A DNA stretch of 64,000 nucleotides from Candidatus Rhodoferax randersensis (lineage in GTDB: Bacteria; Pseudomonadota; Gammaproteobacteria; Burkholderiales; Burkholderiaceae_C), in the NCBI GenBank assembly GCA_016718155.1, contig JADKEH010000013.1, positions 1 through 64,000 on the forward strand, given 5' to 3'. The number at the start of each line of letters is the position of its first letter. Position 1 is the stretch's first letter. The notes under the pieces were generated by a model, which had not been told where the DNA came from, made no database searches, and was given only the letters and a program-made list of their open reading frames with translations. Positions 8,827 through 16,347 of the stretch are shown in pieces. Made by a program: the position numbers and the translations under genes.

Positions 8827-9438
8827 ATGAGCACCACCGCACAAAGTGAGACAACTCAACGCGCCCCTATTCGGGCCAAGGCAGGAATCGCCACCGCGCT
8901 ACCGCGCCGGGCAGCCGTTGCGGCGGCCAAATTGGCGACAAGTCGAATTGGGCATGCCGCAGGGTTCGGTGCTGCCGTGAGCTACTACCCACGCAAAGGT
9001 GTCGACGATTTCGTGCGGCAGGTTTTCAACGCAACGCCCATGGAACTTGTTGAGGCTGAGCGAACGGGTGTTGCAGGCTACTTCTTGAAGGATCTATCCA
9101 AACGCTTGGAAATGCCAGCGGCGCGAGTTTTCACAATGCTTGGCGTCCCCAAGGCCACGGCAGAAAAGAAGTCCGCCACCGGCGAAGTGGTCAGTGGCAG
9201 CGGGGGGCAGGCGGCCATCGGTGTTGCAAAGCTTCTGGGTACGGCGCAGGCGATCGTTGCGAACTCGACTGCCGCCGGCGCAGAGAATTTCGACTCAGCA
9301 AAATGGCTTGGACACTGGCTTGAACGCCCGCAACCCGCCTTGGGTGGTCGTAAACCGGCCGATCTGATCGATACCCCGACCGGAATTGAGGTTGTGTCCA
9401 AATTACTTGGAGCGATTGAAAGCGGAGCGTTTCAGTGA
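8827..9438 (+). CDS. ParS/Xre/MbcA-type antitoxin of a RES toxin
   Basis: ATG 8827 gives 203 residues; an in-frame ATG at 8815 is an alternative. The middle (DFVRQVFNATPMELVEAERT, LSKRLEMPAARVFTMLGVPK) is the Xre-like helical part. The C-terminus (DSAKWLGHWLERPQPALGGR, DLIDTPTGIEVVSKLLGAIE) is the ParS/MbcA toxin-binding domain. It overlaps the RES toxin by 4 bp (ATGA), the usual arrangement. It should block the NAD-binding site of the toxin and repress its own promoter. Confidence 0.85.
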   Translation: MSTTAQSETTQRAPIRAKAGIATALPRRAAVAAAKLATSRIGHAAGFGAAVSYYPRKGVDDFVRQVFNATPMELVEAERTGVAGYFLKDLSKRLEMPAARVFTMLGVPKATAEKKSATGEVVSGSGGQAAIGVAKLLGTAQAIVANSTAAGAENFDSAKWLGHWLERPQPALGGRKPADLIDTPTGIEVVSKLLGAIESGAFQ

Positions 9439-9911
9439 TTCTTTGGCGGATTGCCGCCGACACCCGAACCTACAGCGCAGATGACCTAAGCGGCCTCGGC
9501 GCCGCTATGTACCCAGGTCGCTGGAACGAGGTAAAGCAGGCTGTCCTCTATTCGGCGCCGACGATTGCCATCGCCGTTTTGGAGACCGCCGCACATGTTG
9601 ACGACGCAGGCCTTCCGCTTGATCGTTTTTTGGTCCGCATGGACATACCGGCTGCTGTTTGGAGGGCCCGGGAGGAGCTGGATGTCTCGACACTCCCGAT
9701 AACTTGGTCTGCAATACCTGCCGGCAAGGGTAGCATCAAGATTGGTGCGGCCTGGCTCACGTCACAGCGATCACCAATTCTGCTCGTGCCCTCAGTGATC
9801 GTGCCAGAAGAGCGTGCAGCTTTGATCAATCCCTTGCATCCACTCGCCCGGCGAATCACCGCGACGATTGTTCGGCCGTTCGAGTACAACCGGTTGTTTC
9901 GCAAGGGCTAA
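9435..9911 (+). CDS. RES-domain NAD+-consuming toxin
   Basis: The 158-residue protein shows the RES signature: an early Arg in ILWRIA, then GLGAAMYPGRWNEVKQAVLY, then AIAVLETAAHVD with the conserved Glu. The Arg, Tyr and Glu needed for catalysis are all present. RES toxins break down NAD+ and so stop growth. Its start overlaps the antitoxin stop by 4 bp. Unlike its neighbours to the left, this pair is intact. Confidence 0.88.
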   Translation: MILWRIAADTRTYSADDLSGLGAAMYPGRWNEVKQAVLYSAPTIAIAVLETAAHVDDAGLPLDRFLVRMDIPAAVWRAREELDVSTLPITWSAIPAGKGSIKIGAAWLTSQRSPILLVPSVIVPEERAALINPLHPLARRITATIVRPFEYNRLFRKG

Positions 9912-10069
9912 ACCGCTTCCGGCCTCACATGGCAACGGCTCAGAACTCGATCTCAGCGCCTTTGGTCACGCCACTCGCCTGCGCATTGGACGTCAAGCTA
10001 GGCGTCTGTGATCGAAAGGTGGATCCAAAACGCATCGGCGCCAAGCCATGAGGGCGCATCCTCACCCTG

Positions 10070-10663
10070 TCAGCCGTGTTTTCCCGTCTCCCACCCCACG
10101 GCCCCGATCGCGCGCTCGGCCACTTCGGCGGCCAGGGGTTCGAGGGTAGTGGCCATCGTGTCGTTCCAGCGGTTCAGGTAGCCGAACAGGGCGATGGACG
10201 CGACGATCTCGACGATCTGCTCGTCGTTGTAGTGCTTCTTCATCTCGTCAAAGTCTGCATGCGTCGCCTCGTTGGGCACCTTGCCGGCCTTCAGGGCCAG
10301 GCCGATGGCGGCGCGCTCTGCGGGGGTAAACAGCGCGCTGTTCTCGAAGTCCCACAGCGCAGCAATCTTTGCGTCCGACGCCTTGTAGATGCTGGCCAGG
10401 TTGGTCATGTGCGACTGGCAGTAAAGACAGCCGGCCGCGTAACTGCTGGCCAGGCTGACCAGCATCTTGGTTTCCTCGGGCACCGTGCCTTCGTACAGCA
10501 CCGCCTGGTTCAGCGCCATGAAGGCCCGCACGATGTTGGGCCGTCGCACCATGGTCATGATGCTGTTGGGCGTAAAGCCGCGCGTCTTCTTGTAATGCTC
10601 GAAACGCTCTCGGATGTCGTCTTCCTTGATGTCGGCCAGGGGAATAGGGGAGAGGTGGGGCAT
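10070..10663 (-). CDS. AhpD/carboxymuconolactone decarboxylase-family peroxidase-related protein
   Basis: ATG 10663 gives 197 residues. The conserved block CLYCQSHMTN (CxxC followed by His) is the AhpD catalytic motif, within an all-helical fold (ETKMLVSLASSYAAGCLYCQ). The later segment IVEIVASIALFGYLNRWNDT is typical of the peroxidase-related branch. Such proteins reduce peroxides with thiol partners; the partner here is unknown. It stands alone, with an element remnant just upstream. Confidence 0.8.
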   Translation of the reverse strand: MPHLSPIPLADIKEDDIRERFEHYKKTRGFTPNSIMTMVRRPNIVRAFMALNQAVLYEGTVPEETKMLVSLASSYAAGCLYCQSHMTNLASIYKASDAKIAALWDFENSALFTPAERAAIGLALKAGKVPNEATHADFDEMKKHYNDEQIVEIVASIALFGYLNRWNDTMATTLEPLAAEVAERAIGAVGWETGKHG

Positions 10664-10778
10664 GGGGAAGTCCGTATGGGTTTGGGGCGAAAGACGTGTC
10701 GCCCAGTTTATAGGCCTTGCAGGGGGCCGGTGCTTCTTCATCCAACCGGGGCATGTCTCACGCTACCGAGCTGCATGT

Positions 10779-10846
10779 TTAGGCGCCGACACGATCTTGA
10801 CTCACCTGTCGACGTTTGACTGACCCACCATGACGGAGCGCCATCC
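10779..10846. mobile_element. Left-end fragment of the GGCGCC-cored element, copy 3
   Basis: TTTAGGCGCCGACACGATCT and the following GACGTTTGACTGACCCACCA match the left part of copies 1 and 2. The match ends near GCGCCATCCTGCA and no right end follows, so it is truncated. Confidence 0.5.
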
Positions 10847-10870
10847 TGCAACTCGTTCTCCGCAACAAGA

Positions 10871-10898
10871 ACGGCGACCCTTTCGAGTCGCCGTTTTT
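10871..10898 (-). terminator. Hairpin at the end of the HNH gene
   Basis: ACGGCGAC pairs with GTCGCCGT around an 8-nt loop, and T5 follows on the + strand. The stem touches the HNH stop codon. On the minus strand the tail TTCTTGTT is weaker, so it may act on both strands and close the tRNA-HNH transcript. Confidence 0.5.
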
Positions 10899-11457
10899 AG
10901 TTCAGTCTGGATCCCTTGGCCACACGCGCCACCAACCACTCGTGCACGTCGGCCCTGACATTGCGCCCCTCCAGCAGAAAGGCCTCGTAACGGTTGGGCA
11001 CATAGGGCAGGTAGACCAGCGCCATTTTTGCCTCGTCTGGTGTCCGATTTGCCTTGCGAGCATTACAGACCGAGCACGCTGCTACCAGGTTCATCCAGTC
11101 GTACGGCCCGCCCCGCGAGTCCGGCACGATGTGTTCGACCTGCAAATCACGCTCAAGGAAGATTTGGGCGCAGTAAGCACAGGTGCACCGATCCCGAACC
11201 AGCAACTTGGCTTTGGTGACAGTCGCAGGGACATCGAACAGGTTGCGCCGCGACATGCCGCGCAAGGCGACTATCGGGTGCACAACGATTTGTGATTGAC
11301 GGCCCGACTGTACGTTCCAGCCACCGCGCAACGTCGCCAGGGGACCCGCACCGTCCTCCCAAGCGACGGCACCGGTTGCGTAATGTGTCGCAGCGTCCTC
11401 CAGGGTGATCCAGGCCTGAGGGGTGCCCTGGATGTCGAGCTGAAGCACGCGGTGCAT
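10897..11457 (-). CDS. HNH endonuclease at the 3' end of the tRNA array
   Basis: ATG 11457 is preceded by AAAGGAGACCACC, a strong ribosome binding site. The 186-residue protein has a zinc-knuckle HNH core: CAYC, then LQVEHIVPDSRGG, NLVAACSVCNARKANRTPDEA. Two CxxC pairs frame the catalytic His. Free-standing HNH enzymes of this type occur in phage genomes and next to tRNA arrays; a homing or restriction role is possible but unproven. It follows the last tRNA by about 47 bp in the same direction. Confidence 0.8.
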   Translation of the reverse strand: MHRVLQLDIQGTPQAWITLEDAATHYATGAVAWEDGAGPLATLRGGWNVQSGRQSQIVVHPIVALRGMSRRNLFDVPATVTKAKLLVRDRCTCAYCAQIFLERDLQVEHIVPDSRGGPYDWMNLVAACSVCNARKANRTPDEAKMALVYLPYVPNRYEAFLLEGRNVRADVHEWLVARVAKGSRLN

Positions 11458-11503
11458 GATGGTGGTCTCCTTTCTGCCACAAATGGCGTCTGTATCAGGT
11501 TGA

Positions 11504-11586
11504 TGGTGCCCGACACATGGCTCGAACCTGTATGCCGAAGCCACGAGGTTTGAGCCCGTTGCGTCTGCCAGTTTCGCCAATCTGGC
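11504..11586 (-). tRNA. tRNA-Leu(CAA), slightly degenerate
   Basis: The anticodon loop CTCAAAC has a good 5-bp stem, with a Leu-like D arm and a longer variable region. CCA is encoded. There is one mismatch each in the acceptor and T stems. It is the last tRNA of the array, nearest the HNH gene. Confidence 0.75.
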
Positions 11587-11595
11587 AGGAATGTT

Positions 11596-11669
11596 TGGGG
11601 TGAGTCGGGGAATCGAACCCTCGTCTCCTGTTTCACAGACAGGCGTGCTACCACTGCACCAGAATCACC
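11596..11669 (-). tRNA. tRNA-His(GTG)
   Basis: Loop CTGTGAA sits between CCTGT and ACAGG. The extra 5' G and discriminator C are the hallmarks of tRNA-His. CCA is encoded. There is one acceptor mismatch. Confidence 0.88.
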
Positions 11670-11676
11670 GCTGATT

Positions 11677-11751
11677 TGGTTGTCACGGCTGGGATCGAAC
11701 CAGCGACAGCCGCCTTATCAAGACAGTGCTCTACCACTGAGCTACGCGACA
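11677..11751 (-). tRNA. tRNA-Ile(GAT)
   Basis: Loop TTGATAA; acceptor TGTCGCG pairs with CGTGACA, with one G-U pair. CCA is encoded. Confidence 0.88.
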
Positions 11752-11758
11752 AAAGTGA

Positions 11759-11938
11759 CTACCACTCGCCGGACATGCAGACGCGTTGCGCCAAGTCGAA
11801 CTCGGCTTCATCGCGTATGGGCAAGCGTCGAACGCGGCGCCGGGCGCCGACAAGCGCTGCCAGCCGGTGCGCGGCAACTCGCAGTATCGGGACACGTGGT
11901 CTGGCCGCGTGAGTTGGGACGAAATATGTCTTGCGCAT
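11759..11938 (-). CDS. Small hypothetical ORF inside the tRNA array (59 aa)
   Basis: This reading frame lies in the only large gap of the 3' half of the array. ATG 11938 is preceded by CACAGGAGCCGCGTC, a good ribosome binding site. The product begins MRKTYFVPTH and is very basic (VGARRRVRRLPIRDEAEFDL). I recognise no family. A short Arg-rich protein could bind RNA, but the frame could also be chance in a GC-rich spacer. Confidence 0.3.
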   Translation of the reverse strand: MRKTYFVPTHAARPRVPILRVAAHRLAALVGARRRVRRLPIRDEAEFDLAQRVCMSGEW

Positions 11939-11973
11939 GACGCGGCTCCTGTGGTTAAGTGAATTGAAAGACT

Positions 11974-12050
11974 TGGCCCCTCCTGGACGACTCGAACGTC
12001 CGACAGGCCGGGTAGAAGCCGGGCGCTCTATCCAACTGAGCTAAGGAGGG
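11974..12050 (-). tRNA. tRNA-Arg(TCT)
   Basis: Loop CTTCTAC; acceptor CCCTCCT pairs perfectly with AGGAGGG. CCA is encoded. The outermost anticodon-stem pair is mismatched. Confidence 0.87.
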
Positions 12051-12061
12051 CGAGAAAACGA

Positions 12062-12137
12062 TGGCATCCCGAGAAGGAATCGAACCTTCAACCTTCGGTT
12101 TTGGAGACCGATGCTCTGCCAGTTGAGCTACCGAGAT
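12062..12137 (-). tRNA. tRNA-Trp(CCA)
   Basis: Loop CTCCAAA in a TCGGT/ACCGA stem. CCA tail is encoded. The acceptor has two G-U pairs. Confidence 0.88.
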
Positions 12138-12174
12138 GTGGATCCTGTTTGTCTGCGCTTTGGCAGGTTTGTGA

Positions 12175-12251
12175 TGGTCCCCCAGGCGGGACTCGAACCC
12201 GCAAAAGCTCGGCTTCTAAAGCCGATAGGTGTACCAATTTCCATTGCCACC
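12175..12251 (-). tRNA. tRNA-Leu(TAG)-like, degenerate acceptor
   Basis: Loop TTTAGAA in a perfect TCGGC/GCCGA stem and a perfect GCGGG/CCCGC T stem, with CCA encoded. The variable region is unusually short for Leu (6 nt), and the acceptor strands do not pair well. It may be non-functional; the 5' end is uncertain. Confidence 0.55.
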
Positions 12252-12253
12252 GG

Positions 12254-12327
12254 TGCGCCCAGAAAGATTCGAACTCTCTACCCCCTGGATCGAAGCCAGG
12301 TGCTCTATCCAAATGAGCTATGGACGC
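12254..12327 (-). tRNA. tRNA-Arg(TCG)
   Basis: Loop CTTCGAT; acceptor GCGTCCA pairs with TGGGCGC. The 3' CCA is not encoded (CCG follows the discriminator). It abuts the Leu(TAG)-like gene. Confidence 0.82.
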
Positions 12328-12335
12328 AAGAGAAA

Positions 12336-12429
12336 TGGCGGAAGGTAGAGGATTCGAACCTCTGCGCCGTGGTTCACACGACATCACGGTGTTCAAGACC
12401 GGTGCTATGAGCCGCTCTGCCAACCTTCC
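12336..12429 (-). tRNA. tRNA-Ser(TGA)
   Basis: Loop CTTGAAC, long variable arm typical of Ser, perfect acceptor GGAAGGT/ACCTTCC, CCA encoded. Confidence 0.87.
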
Positions 12430-12435
12430 GAAAAC

Positions 12436-12511
12436 TGGTGCCAAAGGAGGGAATCGAACCCCCAACGCCTGCGCCTTCAACGCAGCGCTCTACCAATTGA
12501 GCTACCTTGGC
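12436..12511 (-). tRNA. tRNA-Phe(GAA)
   Basis: Loop TTGAAGG in a CTGCG/CGCAG stem. Acceptor GCCAAGG pairs with CTTTGGC. CCA encoded. Confidence 0.9.
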
Positions 12512-12519
12512 CAAACTGC

Positions 12520-12595
12520 TGGCGCATCGTGCCGGAGTCGAACCGGCGACCTTTCGCTAGACAGGCGAACACTCTGGCCGCCGAGTTAACGATGC
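12520..12595 (-). tRNA. tRNA-Asp(GTC)
   Basis: Loop CTGTCTA in a TTCGC/GCGAA stem, perfect acceptor GCATCGT/ACGATGC, CCA encoded. Confidence 0.9.
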
Positions 12596-12603
12596 GCAAA
12601 AAC

Positions 12604-12680
12604 TGGTGCCCCGCACACGACTCGAACGTGCACGTTCCTGGTTCGTAGCCAGGTGCTCTATTCAGTTGAGCTATGCGCGC
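12604..12680 (-). tRNA. tRNA-Arg(ACG), acceptor stem degenerate
   Basis: Loop CTACGAA in a CCTGG/CCAGG stem, with D and T arms in place and CCA encoded. The acceptor strands GCGCGCA and GCGGGGC pair poorly, so function is doubtful. Confidence 0.65.
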
Positions 12681-12685
12681 ATGTT

Positions 12686-12761
12686 TGGTAGTTCCGGCTG
12701 GGATCGAACCAGCGACGACTGGCTTATGAGGCCAGGGCTACTGCCACTGAGCTACGGAACC
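12686..12761 (-). tRNA. tRNA-Met(CAT), first copy
   Basis: Loop CTCATAA in a CTGGC/GCCAG stem, acceptor GGTTCCG/CGGAACT with one G-U, CCA encoded. A CAT anticodon can also mark tRNA-Ile2 if lysidinylated. It is not initiator-like. Confidence 0.85.
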
Positions 12762-12770
12762 ACTGCGTCC

Positions 12771-12846
12771 TGGCAGACCGTGATGGACTCGAACCACCGA
12801 ATGCCACAGTCAAAGTGTGGTGCCTTACCAGCTTGGCGAACGGCCT
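12771..12846 (-). tRNA. tRNA-Gln(TTG)
   Basis: Loop CTTTGAC in a CCACA/TGTGG stem, perfect acceptor AGGCCGT/ACGGTCT, CCA encoded. Confidence 0.88.
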
Positions 12847-12860
12847 ATGAAGTAGTGGGG

Positions 12861-12942
12861 CGGAAGATGAAGGATTCGAACCTTCGAGCCGTTGCCGACC
12901 GCACCTTAGCAGGGTGCTCCATTTCCACTCTGGCAATCTTCC
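12861..12942 (-). tRNA. tRNA-Ser(GCT)
   Basis: Loop CTGCTAA in a GCACC/GGTGC stem, long variable arm, acceptor GGAAGAT/ATCTTCC. The 3' end reads CCC rather than CCA. Confidence 0.85.
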
Positions 12943-13063
12943 AATAGTTCCCGGTTACGAGTTCCGGGGGTGCCCAATCTTTGCACCCGGTTTCCCACAG
13001 CCTCGGCATGTCACTGCCACGGCAACTCCAGCGATTTGTACTTCGCCGGAAATGCGGTTGATC

Positions 13064-13140
13064 TGGTTGCAGAGGCGAGATTTGAACTCGCGATCTTTGG
13101 CGTATGAGACCAACGGGGACGGCCGCTCCCCTACCCTGCA
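13064..13140 (-). tRNA. tRNA-Met(CAT), second copy
   Basis: Loop CTCATAC in a TTGGT/GCCAA stem, acceptor TGCAGGG/CTCTGCA, CCA encoded. Its D arm differs strongly from the other CAT gene, so one of the two may serve as tRNA-Ile2. The 121-bp spacer on its 3' side holds only a small hairpin. Confidence 0.82.
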
Positions 13141-13145
13141 ATGTC

Positions 13146-13222
13146 TGGAGTCGGTAAGGGGATTCGAACCCCTGTCTACTGGGATGAAAACCCAGTGTCC
13201 TGAGCCACTAGACGATACCGAC
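13146..13222 (-). tRNA. tRNA-Glu(TTC)
   Basis: Loop TTTTCAT in a CTGGG/CCCAG stem, acceptor GTCGGTA/TACCGAC, CCA encoded. Confidence 0.9.
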
Positions 13223-13227
13223 AAAAC

Positions 13228-13304
<77 letters not shown>

Positions 13305-13451
13305 TGTTGAGATTCCAATTCGGCTGTGTCTGCACGTGAGCACGCGGCGTGACGCCGACGTGGGTTCCCTCACTGCACCGGCATGCCGACACATCCCACT
13401 CCATCGTTCCCGCGATGGCGCATGAGTGGTAGTGCACAGGCACACCCGAAT

Positions 13452-13527
13452 TGGAGCGGATGGTGAGGTTCGAACTCACGACAGCTTGCTTGGAAGGCAA
13501 GCGCTCTACCGACTGAGCTACATCCGC
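13452..13527 (-). tRNA. tRNA-Gly(TCC), first gene of the array
   Basis: Loop CTTCCAA in a CTTGC/GCAAG stem, acceptor starting GCGGATG, CCA encoded. It is the most promoter-proximal tRNA. A 147-bp spacer without recognisable content separates it from tRNA-Thr. Confidence 0.9.
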
Positions 13528-13660
13528 AAATTTTGCGAGACGCGCACCCGTCCAGTGGTGGATGCGGCCTCGCGGCATATTTTTAACGATCATCCGCCTG
13601 GTTGGCGGTAGCAGCGCGATCACTGCATGGTTAGTCCCGTGGAACGGGGGTTGAAAAACA

Positions 13661-13698
13661 AAACAGGCCCGGATCCTTATCGGAGTCCGGGCCTGTTT
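13661..13698 (-). terminator. Strong rho-independent terminator upstream of the tRNA array
   Basis: A perfect 13-bp stem (AAACAGGCCCGGA with TCCGGGCCTGTTT) and a 12-nt loop are followed on the minus strand by TGTTTTGTTTTT. It ends a minus-strand transcript coming from the right and insulates the tRNA array, whose own promoter must lie in 13528-13660. Confidence 0.8.
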
Positions 13699-13721
13699 GG
13701 AAACAGTTTGGAAGTGCGCTG

Positions 13722-13898
13722 CTAGGCTGGCACTCCCCCCGGATTGATCTGATCCTCATACGCGTTAAGCCACAACGATGTGGGCCGCTGCATATGGCTT
13801 GGTGCTTTGGTGGATCCGAAGCGACCCAGCGAGCACGCACCACCACACTGGCTCGAAATGAGCCTGCGTGCGGTTGAAATAGTGCTTCTGGATATCAC
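13722..13898 (-). CDS. Small hypothetical ORF with RBS and terminator (58 aa)
   Basis: A GTG start at 13898 follows AAAAGGACCCATC, a fair ribosome binding site, and the stop is 24 bp before the strong terminator at 13661-13698. The product ends in LWLNAYEDQINPGGVPA. I recognise no family. Transcript signals on both sides argue that something is expressed here, though the RNA itself rather than a protein could be the product. Confidence 0.35.
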   Translation of the reverse strand: MISRSTISTARRLISSQCGGACSLGRFGSTKAPSHMQRPTSLWLNAYEDQINPGGVPA

Positions 13899-13960
13899 GA
13901 TGGGTCCTTTTGATTAACCTGCTACTAACGTTGCAACCTTGGGTTGCGATGACGTGAACT

Positions 13961-13975
13961 GTAAAGAGTCTTTAC
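13961..13975. promoter_or_regulatory. 15-bp perfect palindrome between divergent genes
   Basis: GTAAAGAGTCTTTAC is a perfect inverted repeat with a single central G. It lies 57 bp before the start of the Xre-like gene and 63 bp before the small ORF on the other strand. It is a good candidate operator for the Xre-like protein. Confidence 0.5.
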
Positions 13976-14031
13976 CGCGTTGTCAACACCATGCACAATC
14001 TCTTTTTTGTTTTGTCGTTTTTTTGTCATCC

Positions 14032-14394
14032 ATGCCTCCTATATCGGTCATCCGCCGCCACAACGCGTTGGCGCTATTCAAAGAATTCGCCGAGGCGCAA
14101 ATCGCAGCAGGAGTACCGCCAAAAGGCCTTGAGCAAACGTTCGCTGCGCAGATTCAGATCTCCCCCAGCCTTTGGAGCCAAGTGAAGTCCTCGCGGCCAA
14201 TTGGGGACCAGATGGCGCGACAGATTGAAGCCCTGTGCAAGAGGGAAACCGGCTGGCTTGACATCGAGCGGGCGCACGACATTGCGGACACCGCAGAGGC
14301 CTACTTCATCGAGGAGGCTCGAAAGGCATGGCGCGTGCTGAACGCCAAGGGTAAGCGTGAACTGCTGCGCGAAATCAAGCGGCATCTGCTTTGA
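14032..14394 (+). CDS. Small Xre-like DNA-binding protein
   Basis: ATG 14032 gives 120 residues. The N-terminal half (LALFKEFAEAQIAAGVPPKG, then FAAQIQISPSLWSQVKSSRP and MARQIEALCKRETGWLD) fits a lambda-repressor-like helix-turn-helix. The C-terminal half is helical (EAYFIEEARKAWRVLNAKGK). It probably represses a promoter nearby. Its stop lies 125 bp from the hipA stop on the other strand. Confidence 0.6.
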   Translation: MPPISVIRRHNALALFKEFAEAQIAAGVPPKGLEQTFAAQIQISPSLWSQVKSSRPIGDQMARQIEALCKRETGWLDIERAHDIADTAEAYFIEEARKAWRVLNAKGKRELLREIKRHLL

Positions 14395-14519
14395 TGGCGC
14401 ACTCGAACACGCCAGCCCAAGTTCCAAGTGGCCAGGCCGTTCGGTCACCATGCGCGCCCAAGGTGTCACCGGTAAGCGCATAGACGCCTTGGCCCAGTCG
14501 GTAGCTTCTTGAACTCAAT

Positions 14520-15902
14520 TTAGAACAGATCCTTCTTAAATTTAGGAATTTCCTTTGCAAGGTTGAGCAAAAGCTTGGCCCGCTGGACGACAAAGTCGGC
14601 AATAGTTTTCACCAACGCGACTTCCTCACCTGTGTAGACGGGGTCGGCGCTCTGTGCTATTGCCTCGACGATGGCAATCTCGCACAAGGCAACGAGTTCT
14701 CTGGCAAAAAAGGGCCTGCTTACCTTGGCACGTTCACAGAAGTCAGCGAGGGCAAACGACTTCACGTCTTCCAGCTTGAACTCATCGCCAAATGCCATGG
14801 CCAGGTCATGTTCCAGCTTTTGCGAGTCGTACTGCATCACGCTCACCAAGTCATAGAGCTCGGCCACCCGCAGTCCCGCGCGACTAACGTAGTACGACAG
14901 ATTTTTGCCGTGTGCATCACTATTGCCGGTCAGCAAGGTGGTCACTACCCACATGGTCATGCGCCGAATACCAACGGCTGGCTGTTCCAGGTACTGTCGG
15001 GTGGTGAACAGGCGCTCAAGACTTGCGCCGTCCCGGATATGCGCGACATCCTTGCCATTGCCCAGGTTGCGCTCGTACTTGGCCGCGACGGATATGTCCG
15101 TTGCTTGGCAGGCGTCGATGATGTGCAGTCGCTCGGCCACTGGCAATTTCACGCCGTCAGGGCCGTGCACAAACTGACCGGCACGCAGGCGGCGGTCGAA
15201 CCGTCGAATAGACAGCAGCGGGTCCGGTACACGCAGGATATCGACCTCGGCGACATGGTCCTGTCCGTACCTGCGCACGCTCATGCGTGACGCCAGTTTC
15301 ATGCAGAAATGTTCATTGGCGACCATGAACGGCAGGGCAGTGCTCAATGGCTCAGGTTTAAGAATATGGGTGGACGACAAAGAACCGTCGACCAGAAAGA
15401 GCCGGTCACCCACACGATTTACCAGCAACTTGTCCTGAAAGCCGGCGATAGACATTCGGACTCTGCCATCCCAGACCGTGAAGGGCACCTCGTTGCGGCG
15501 CTTGATGCGCTCTTGCAGCTCCGAATGCGGCAGTTCACGAAACTGTGGCACCAGCGCTTGCGGGGTCTGATTGGCCGACAGGAACGTCACCGCACCCGTG
15601 GTCTCCTTGCCCAAATATCGGACAAGCCCAAATATGTTGTTCTTTTGGATGTTCGAGTGCACCGAGGCAACGTCCAGCGCCCGGCCTTCAGGCAAAAGAT
15701 TTTCCAGAAAGCGGCGAATTGACGACGATGTTGCCTTGCCGTCCAAGGGCAGATGGGGTGACAGCGCGTAACCCCGGCGGTCGGACGCCCAAGTTGGGCT
15801 GTAGGCCAGGCTGAAGGTATCTTGCTCCGGATGGAACTCCAGTCTTGCCACAAACACCTGCCCAACAAATAGGTCCAGCGCGTATTCGTTTTCGCTATTC
15901 AT
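14520..15902 (-). CDS. hipA: HipA-family serine/threonine kinase toxin, second locus
   Basis: ATG 15902 is chosen because it overlaps the antitoxin stop by 8 bp and starts the conserved N-terminus (ENEYALDLFVGQVFVARLEF). The 460-residue protein shows SIAGFQDKLL at 151-160, the ATP-lysine strand HILKPEP at 179-185, the catalytic loop GNSDAHGKNLS at 326-336 and YDLVSV soon after. All are intact. It is only distantly similar to the HipA at 6.4 kb, so this is not a recent duplication. The expected role is growth arrest by phosphorylating a translation factor. Confidence 0.88.
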   Translation of the reverse strand: MNSENEYALDLFVGQVFVARLEFHPEQDTFSLAYSPTWASDRRGYALSPHLPLDGKATSSSIRRFLENLLPEGRALDVASVHSNIQKNNIFGLVRYLGKETTGAVTFLSANQTPQALVPQFRELPHSELQERIKRRNEVPFTVWDGRVRMSIAGFQDKLLVNRVGDRLFLVDGSLSSTHILKPEPLSTALPFMVANEHFCMKLASRMSVRRYGQDHVAEVDILRVPDPLLSIRRFDRRLRAGQFVHGPDGVKLPVAERLHIIDACQATDISVAAKYERNLGNGKDVAHIRDGASLERLFTTRQYLEQPAVGIRRMTMWVVTTLLTGNSDAHGKNLSYYVSRAGLRVAELYDLVSVMQYDSQKLEHDLAMAFGDEFKLEDVKSFALADFCERAKVSRPFFARELVALCEIAIVEAIAQSADPVYTGEEVALVKTIADFVVQRAKLLLNLAKEIPKFKKDLF

Positions 15903-16233
15903 CGCGTTCGCTCGTGTTGGAGAGGGCACGCGATGGCTTGCTACCTGCGCGCAGAACCTCCAACTCGGACTTCAGCAGAACTGCATCGCAAGCAGGCAAC
16001 ACCAGCATTCGCAGGCCCAACCCGTCAAGTACCTTCAGCAGTTTGTCCATCGTGATGGGTCTTCCGTTTTCGAGTCGAGACAGCAAGTCGCTGGACACGA
16101 AGCACAGAGCGGCGGCGTCATCAATGCGCAATCTACCCTGCGCGCGTTGGTTGCGCACAATCTGCCCAAGGTCCTCAAGCTTGCGTATTTCTCGAGGCGT
16201 CGACAGGTTAATGGATGGGAGTTTTCTTGACAT
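15895..16233 (-). CDS. hipB: HipB-type Xre antitoxin and repressor
   Basis: The 112-residue protein carries an Xre helix-turn-helix (LGQIVRNQRAQGRLRIDDAA, FVSSDLLSRLENGRPITMDK) and a short tail, close to normal HipB size. It overlaps hipA by 8 bp. The nearest operator ends 3 bp upstream of its ATG, leaving no room for a ribosome binding site, so translation may be leaderless. Autoregulation through the three operators at 16236-16347 is very likely. Confidence 0.82.
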   Translation of the reverse strand: MSRKLPSINLSTPREIRKLEDLGQIVRNQRAQGRLRIDDAAALCFVSSDLLSRLENGRPITMDKLLKVLDGLGLRMLVLPACDAVLLKSELEVLRAGSKPSRALSNTSERDE

Positions 16234-16235
16234 AG

Positions 16236-16347
16236 TTTCGGTTTAACGAAATTATGCGTGAATTCTGAAATCTTCGCAAATAGTTTCGTTAAACCGAAAT
16301 TTAAATGGCTTTCATACAGAATATGCTTTTATTTCGCCATACCGAAA
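16236..16347 (-). promoter_or_regulatory. Three hipBA operators spaced exactly 48 bp apart
   Basis: TTTCGGTTTAACGAAA (16236-16251), TTTCGTTAAACCGAAA (16284-16299) and TTTCGCCATACCGAAA (16332-16347) share TTTCG-N6-CGAAA. The second is the exact reverse complement of the first. Start-to-start distance is 48 bp both times. Sites near a hipB start with this symmetry are most simply HipB operators. Confidence 0.7.

Noticed and set aside
12943..13063. Possible extra tRNA in the spacer between Ser(GCT) and the second Met(CAT)
   Set aside because: It lacks a T-loop motif and cloverleaf; only a small GGGTGC/GCACCC hairpin is present.
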